From: Capra hircus
Taxonomy: Eukaryota > Chordata > Mammalia > Artiodactyla > Bovidae
Direction of reading: 5' to 3'
Assembly (NCBI RefSeq): GCF_001704415.2
Contig: NC_030816.1
Span: forward strand, 83,578,713-83,642,712
Length of the DNA: 64,000 nt
The position numbers and the translations under genes are program-made. Shown here one piece after another: positions 59,085 through 64,000 of the stretch (position 1 is its first letter; each line of letters begins with the position of its first letter). The notes under the pieces are model-generated. The model was not told the origin of the DNA and made no database searches. It saw nothing but the letters and a program-made list of their open reading frames with translations.

Positions 59085-59290
59085 TCACTAGTTGTAAAGA
59101 ACCTGCCAGCCAGTGCAGGAGACACAAGAGATGTGGGTTTGATTCCTGGGTTGGGGAGAGCCCCTGGAGGAGGGCATGGCAACCAGCTCCAGTATTCTCG
59201 CCTGGAGAATCCCAAGGACAGAGGAGCTTTGTGGGCTATAGTTCTTAGGGTCGCACAGAGTTGGACATGACTGAGGCAACTTGGCACGCA
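59085..59290 (+). repeat. Bov-tA-type SINE
   Basis: Forward copy lacking a clean head, AGTTGTAAAGAACCTGCCAG to GGTCGCACAGAGTTGGACAT, in SLC22A1 intron 8. Confidence 0.88.
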
Positions 59291-59499
59291 GGCACGCATG
59301 CTCTGCCTTGTATTGAAAATCATCCACCCATTTTTACCTCTTCTCTATATTATGCGCTCCTTGAACACAGAGACTGCACAGCGTTCTTGTCTGCACCTCC
59401 TTAAGCTGCTCTGTAGCTCTACTAACCAGGCAGCTGGTGCTTGCAGAATGAATGGCTGAAGTGTCCCAGAGACCTGAATTTTCTTAATTTTGTTTTTTA

Positions 59500-59785
59500 A
59501 GATATTTATTATTTTCAATTATGTTTGGCTGCACTGGGTCTTCACTGTTGCACGTAGGCTTTCTCTAGTTGGGGCGAGTGGGGGCTACTCTCCGGTTGCA
59601 AGACACGGGCTTCTCATTGCTGTGGTTTCTCTTGTTGCAGAGCGTGGACTCTAGAGCAGACTCAGTAGTTGTGGCGCACGGGCTTAGTTGCTCTGTGTCC
59701 TGGGGGATCTTCCTGGGCCTAGGATGAAACCGTGTCCCCTGCATTGCAGGGAGGATTCTGAACCACTGGACCACCAGGGAAGCCC
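59500..59785 (-). repeat. CHR-2-type SINE, reverse
   Basis: TTTGGCTGCACTGGGTCTTC, CTTTCTCTAGTTGGGGCGAG and CTGGACCACCAGGGAAGCCC: a minus-strand CHR-2-type element in intron 8. Confidence 0.85.
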
Positions 59786-60319
59786 TATGAGTTTTAAAGA
59801 TGGAAGCTAGTTTCTCACTTCTTCTAGCCTCTGTGTGCTTGTAAAATCTTTCTCTTTTTTAAGACTTATCCTCTTAAAATTATTTTAAAAATGGTGATTT
59901 TTTTCCCCTCCTCTTGGAAACCACACTAAAGCTACTAGAAGAATGAGAGGAGCACATGAGGGCATATCTTTATTATTCACTGTTACTGCATGAGAATCTA
60001 CATTTTCATCAATAAAAATTTCAACAAAAATAATTTAATAGCAACAAAAAGGAAGGAGATGCAGAAAAGAAAAAAAACAAACCCTGCAAATGCCATCTTT
60101 GAAAGTAGGATGACCTTGAAAGAAGGTGTAGGAAGAAAGGCTGCCTAGAACAGTGAATGTAAAAGGGTCTAGAAGACTCCAGGGAGGTCCACTGGGGCAG
60201 CAAACTTGAGACAAGGCCAGAGGTTTTCCAGGGTAGGAAGGGAGCTTGAAGAATCTAGCCCACAATCCCTTGTTGGAGGAACAAGATGGGTCCAAGCTTC
60301 CCTGTCCTTCCCTAACTCT

Positions 60320-60770
60320 CAGGTCCATTGAGTCAGTGATGCTATCTTGCCATCTCATCCTCTGCTGCCGGCTTCTCCTTTTGCCTTCAGTCTTTCCCAG
60401 TATCAGGGTCTTTTCCAATGAGTTGTTTCTTCTTATTAGGTAGCCAAAATATTGGAGCTTCAGCTTCAGCATCAGTCCTTCTAATGAATATTCAGGATTG
60501 ATTTCCTTTAGGATGGACTGGCTTGATCTTCTTACAGTCCAAGGGACTCTCAAGAATCTTCTTTAGCACCACAATTTGAAAGCATCAACTCTTTGGCACT
60601 CAGCCTTCTTTATGGGCCAACTCACACATCCATACATTACTGCTAGAAAAACCATAGCTCCGACTAGATGGACCTTTGTGGCAAAGTGACGCCTCTGCTT
60701 TTTCATATGCTGTCTAGGTTTGTCATAGTATTCCTTCCAAGGGGCAAGCGTCTTTTAATGTCATGAGTAG
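60320..60770 (-). repeat. ART2/Bov-A-like SINE, reverse
   Basis: GTCCATTGAGTCAGTGATGC, CAGTATCAGGGTCTTTTCC, CTTTAGGATGGACTGGCTTG, CCAAGGGACTCTCAAGAATC and ATACATTACTGCTAGAAAAA. The longest copy of this family in the window. Confidence 0.9.
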
Positions 60771-63700
60771 GGATAAGAGAGTCAAAGCATTTAATCATAG
60801 ACATCCCTGGTCAGAAACAGAATTTCTAATAGCTTAAACATGCCCTGGTCCTTCTCCACAAATCCTTCTAAAATAGCCGCTGCAGGAAGAAATAATAGTG
60901 TTGAATGCTGAATCACAAATAAAAAAGTAACTTTCCCAGGAGCTATACAGATATATCATGAGATAAAAAGGAGAAAGGAAGAGGAAAAGCAAGTGACAAA
61001 TGAAGAAAATGCATAGGGAAAATATTATCAGAAAGCAAATGAAAAGTGTAGCCAAGTGTACTATGACTAAGTACAAAATAGTAATGAATTAGCCATCTCT
61101 GTAAAAGAAGAGTGTAAAGCAGAGAATGTAAGTTCTTCGGAGAATGTGTGATAAGACAAGAGATGAAGTCAGCTCAGGTTGAAAAAAAAAGAAATATTAA
61201 AATATTTCACAAATGAAAACCACTTTGAAAGCAGTACAAGGGAGAACTGATAAAGTAAAGGAAAGGTAAGACAGAATTAAGAATTGCAAAATAAGATTGA
61301 AATAAGCAAAAAGGTTAAAAGGCTTAGAGATTATGCTTATACATATGTCCCAAAGAAGATCACTGAAATAATGAAACCAAAGAACTTAAAGAAATTAAAA
61401 AAAAAACTTAAAAGAACTTCTGGAAATAAAAGAACGCTTGGATCTATGAACGCTTGGATCTATGATTTGAAGGTGACATACAGTAAGAGTTATAGGAAAA
61501 CTTGATTCTGAGCAATATTAACAAATATTCCAGTTAAGTTACTGTGCTTCAGAGATAAAGAAAGACTTATGAGGTACCCAGGCTGAAAGTGTAAGTCACA
61601 TGTATCAGGAGAAAGTCAAACTGATACCATTTGATGAAGCTTGTGAAACATCCTGCAATGATCCCAAGGAGAGGCAATGTAACTCAAAGAATTTTATCCA
61701 AACTCTCATTTCCCAATAAAAACAACATCCAATTATTTTGTTCCTTAAAAATATGGTTGCTATAAACTTTTTCCAAAAAAGCTATTAGAGAAAAAATTCT
61801 CAGTAAACACAATAAGTGGAGTAATACTTCAAAGTTATTGATGGTGATTACTGAATTTGATATTAAAACCCTCAGTTTCTGTTTTGATTACAGAATATAA
61901 ATTGACAATACAGAAATGCTATAACTAAAAACGGACTTTAGCTTTCCAGGTTTCTCTGTCCATAGAATTCTCCAGGCAAGGATGCTTGAGTCATTTCCTT
62001 TCCCAGGGGATCTTCCCGACCCAGGGATAGAGCCCAGGTATCCGGCATTGCAGGCAAATTCTTTACCATCGGAGCCACTAGGGAAGCCCAATAACTAAAA
62101 ACAGTTGGAAAGGGAAGAAAGAATGTTGGAGGTGGTGTGATACACTGATTTTCTCAATACTTTCTCCAGGAAAAAAAATATCACTAAAAGCTAATCAATT
62201 AAGTAGTTTTATAGGCATATTTTAAGAGATGAAGGCAAACAGTAAGAACAATGATATTATTAACTACAGCCAGTGCATGGAGGGATGATTTGAGGAGAAA
62301 GTAAAAATACACTAATTTTAAAGTTGTTCTTAATAGTTAACCAATACTATCTAAAGAAATAGAGTATTAAGTATATTCTCAAGCCTTCTTAAGTATCAGA
62401 AAAAAATACACATAACCAACACAAACTGAGAAATAAAAGACACAGAAAACAATAAAAAATATGGCATATGTTAATATATTTATAAAATGTTAATAAACAG
62501 TTAATGACAGAATTAAGAACAAACATTTCTGATATTTAAATAAATATAAAGAGACTCAACTCCTTTATTGAAAAACAAAAGAAAAAAGGCTCTAATTTCA
62601 TTGTAAAGCAAAATCCAACAATCTGCTGCATAGTTGGAGTCTAACTTTTCCTCAGAAAGGTTGAGAAGCAAGGAATGCACAAAAGCAGGGGCTTCCCCAG
62701 TGGCTCAGTGGTAAAGAATCCACTTGCAATGCAGGAGACTCAGGAGGCATGGGTTGGATCCCCCAGCTCCCCCCGGAGGAGGAACTGGCAACGCTCCAGT
62801 GTTCTTGCCTGGAGACTCCCATGGACAGAGGAGCCTGGCGGGCCACAGTCCTTGGGGTCGCAAAGAGTCAGACAGCACTGAGCACACAGCACAGGCACAC
62901 TGGTAAATGGAAACAAAACTGGAGCAAGAACCACGATGTTATCAGACAAGGTTGAATTTATGGCAAAACTGTATTAAGACAAAGAAGACCGTAAATCATA
63001 GTTACGAGAGAGTCCACAATGCTTTCTCAGGATAGTTTTACAAAATATTTAATTAATAGAAAACTTCAGTGATCCACAGTTCTAGAGTATAGGAAAAGGA
63101 GGAAGTTTAAAAAAAATTGTTTATAAGCTTTCATGATGTTGGTGTCAAATAGCAACAAAAATAAAGGAAACAAGAAAACTACAAATATTATTTATGGATG
63201 ATAAATTCAAATCTCAAACAATGTATTATCAAGCAGAATAGTGGAGCACATTAAAATAATAATATATAGTATCTAAGATGAGTTATTCCAGGAATACAGA
63301 GATAGCTTAATATTAGAAAATCATAGTATAGTTCATGCTAATAAATTAAAAGAGAAAATTGTATCTCTCCATAGATAAAAGAGGCATTCAATAAAAGTCA
63401 ACACCTATTTTTGTTTTTTAAATCTCTCAATAAACATGGATAGATAACTTTTCATATAGTTTTTTCAGTATGTTTTCCAGCTAAAAAGAAAGATATTATT
63501 GAAAGCTGGTGAATCAAGTAAATTACAAAGCATATTTAATGATTATAATGGCAAACACTTAATAAATAACTAAACTGAGGTCATAGAGGGAGACTTTGGG
63601 AAGGGAAGAAAAATGTACTAATGTTATAATTACTCATTTTAAGGATTAAGGAATTGTGCAAATGGATGTAATAGAAGAAGCTTAAAAGGATAAAACTTTT

Positions 63701-63982
63701 CTTGATTTATCATTCCTGATTTAACCATGTCTTCGACCCAAAGCTCAAGATTATTTAGGGAATACCCTGAAGTGGCTATATTCATATAAGACCGAATGAT
63801 CACAAACTATTGTCAGGGAAAAGAGGTCATTTCAAGTAGATGGTTTCCTCGCTAGCTTTCTTTGTCTTTTATTTCTTAATCTCTCTTTATCCTTCCCCGT
63901 CCCTCTATGTGAAAGCAAAAACTCTAGTCAGACCAACCAGTTCTCCAAATCTCCAGACCATTGTTATAATCCTATTCTGACA
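60771..63982. other. AT-rich intronic tract with L1 relics
   Basis: AT-rich, adenine-biased sequence in SLC22A1 intron 8. 63,230-63,425 resembles sense L1 ORF2 (reverse transcriptase region: TTATTCCAGGAATACAGAG, then ATTAGAAAATCATAG). Two SINEs are embedded: 61,935-62,090 (minus) and 62,690-62,890 (plus). The rest is unassigned, probably old LINE sequence. No exon 9 is visible here. Confidence 0.65.
62690..62892 (+). repeat. Bov-tA-type SINE
   Basis: Forward copy, GGGCTTCCCCAGTGGCTCAG to GTCGCAAAGAGTCAGACAGC, with an 8- to 10-base insertion in the tRNA-like head. Confidence 0.9.
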
Positions 63983-64000
63983 TTCAGTTCAGTTCAGTCA
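63983..64000 (-). repeat. ART2/Bov-A-like SINE, cut by window end
   Basis: The window ends in TTCAGTTCAGTTCAGTCA, the diagnostic start of a reversed copy of this family, as at 40,200 and 42,100. Confidence 0.75.

Larger units (their letters stand above)
34794..64000 (+). other. SLC22A1: SLC22A1 gene, exons 1-8 (3' end outside window)
   Basis: The gene encodes organic cation transporter 1, a 12-span major facilitator protein that takes up metformin-like and other organic cations, mainly in hepatocytes. Eight exons join in phase into 456 codons plus two bases of residue 457, of about 550 expected. Exons 9-11, including the TM11 aspartate that binds cations, are not in the window. Introns over 300 bases: intron 1 holds a MIR, several SINEs and an L1 tail; 2 an L1 with nested ART2-like SINE and a BovB tail; 3 SINEs; 4 an L1 scrap; 6 SINEs, MIRs and a DNA transposon relic; 7 L1 pieces, SINEs and an inverted duplication; 8 L1 and SINE sequence, then AT-rich DNA. 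OCT1 rather than OCT2 is chosen from the N-terminus and gene order. Confidence 0.95.

Noticed and set aside
39311..60553. Recurring open frames with IRWPKYWSFSFS or LKLKLQSFGH peptides at several places
   Set aside because: They are the two strands of the ART2/Bov-A-like SINE, seen at 39.3, 40.3, 42.2, 45.2 and 60.4 kb, not a gene family.

Overview
This is a piece of a mammalian nuclear genome, very probably a ruminant (bovid-type) autosome. Two things point there. Dozens of copies of ruminant SINEs are scattered through it: Bov-tA-type tRNA-derived elements, the longer TCAGTTCAG-type ART2/Bov-A-like elements and CHR-2-type elements, together with a BovB LINE tail. The spliced exons also encode close orthologues of two neighbouring genes of the human 6q25-q26 type locus, in the expected order and orientation. 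I cannot tell cattle, sheep, goat or buffalo apart from this sequence alone.

Positions 1 to about 26,080 hold the 3' part of IGF2R on the + strand. IGF2R is the cation-independent mannose-6-phosphate / insulin-like growth factor 2 receptor. I could place 18 coding exons with matching splice phases. They are numbered 31 to 48 on the assumption of the usual 48-exon structure. They encode the last 1,074 residues: late domain 10, the IGF2-binding domain 11, domains 12 to 15 (with the fibronectin type II insert in domain 13), the membrane span and the whole cytosolic sorting tail. A 3' UTR of about 1.4 kb ends at an AATAAA signal. The imprinting control region and the AIRN lncRNA promoter (intron 2 in other mammals) lie outside this window.

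Positions about 26,084 to 34,700 are intergenic. I see SINEs, old transposon relics and GC-rich sequence there, and no convincing gene.

Positions 34,794 to the window end hold SLC22A1 (organic cation transporter 1, OCT1) on the + strand. Exons 1 to 8 are present with matching phases (456 complete codons plus a split one). Exons 9 to 11 must lie beyond position 64,000. The introns are packed with SINEs and L1 fragments. From about 58 kb, and strongly from 60.8 kb, the sequence turns AT-rich and LINE-like.

The two genes do not form one pathway. IGF2R sorts lysosomal enzymes and clears IGF2. OCT1 takes up organic cations across the basolateral membrane of hepatocytes. They are neighbours in a conserved, partly imprinted cluster. 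I found no new gene system. The structures most worth a second look are a splice-donor-like, GC-box-rich minisatellite directly abutting an IGF2R exon, a 2-kb nearly G-free satellite, an inverted duplication inside SLC22A1 intron 7, and an upstream ORF overlapping the SLC22A1 start codon.
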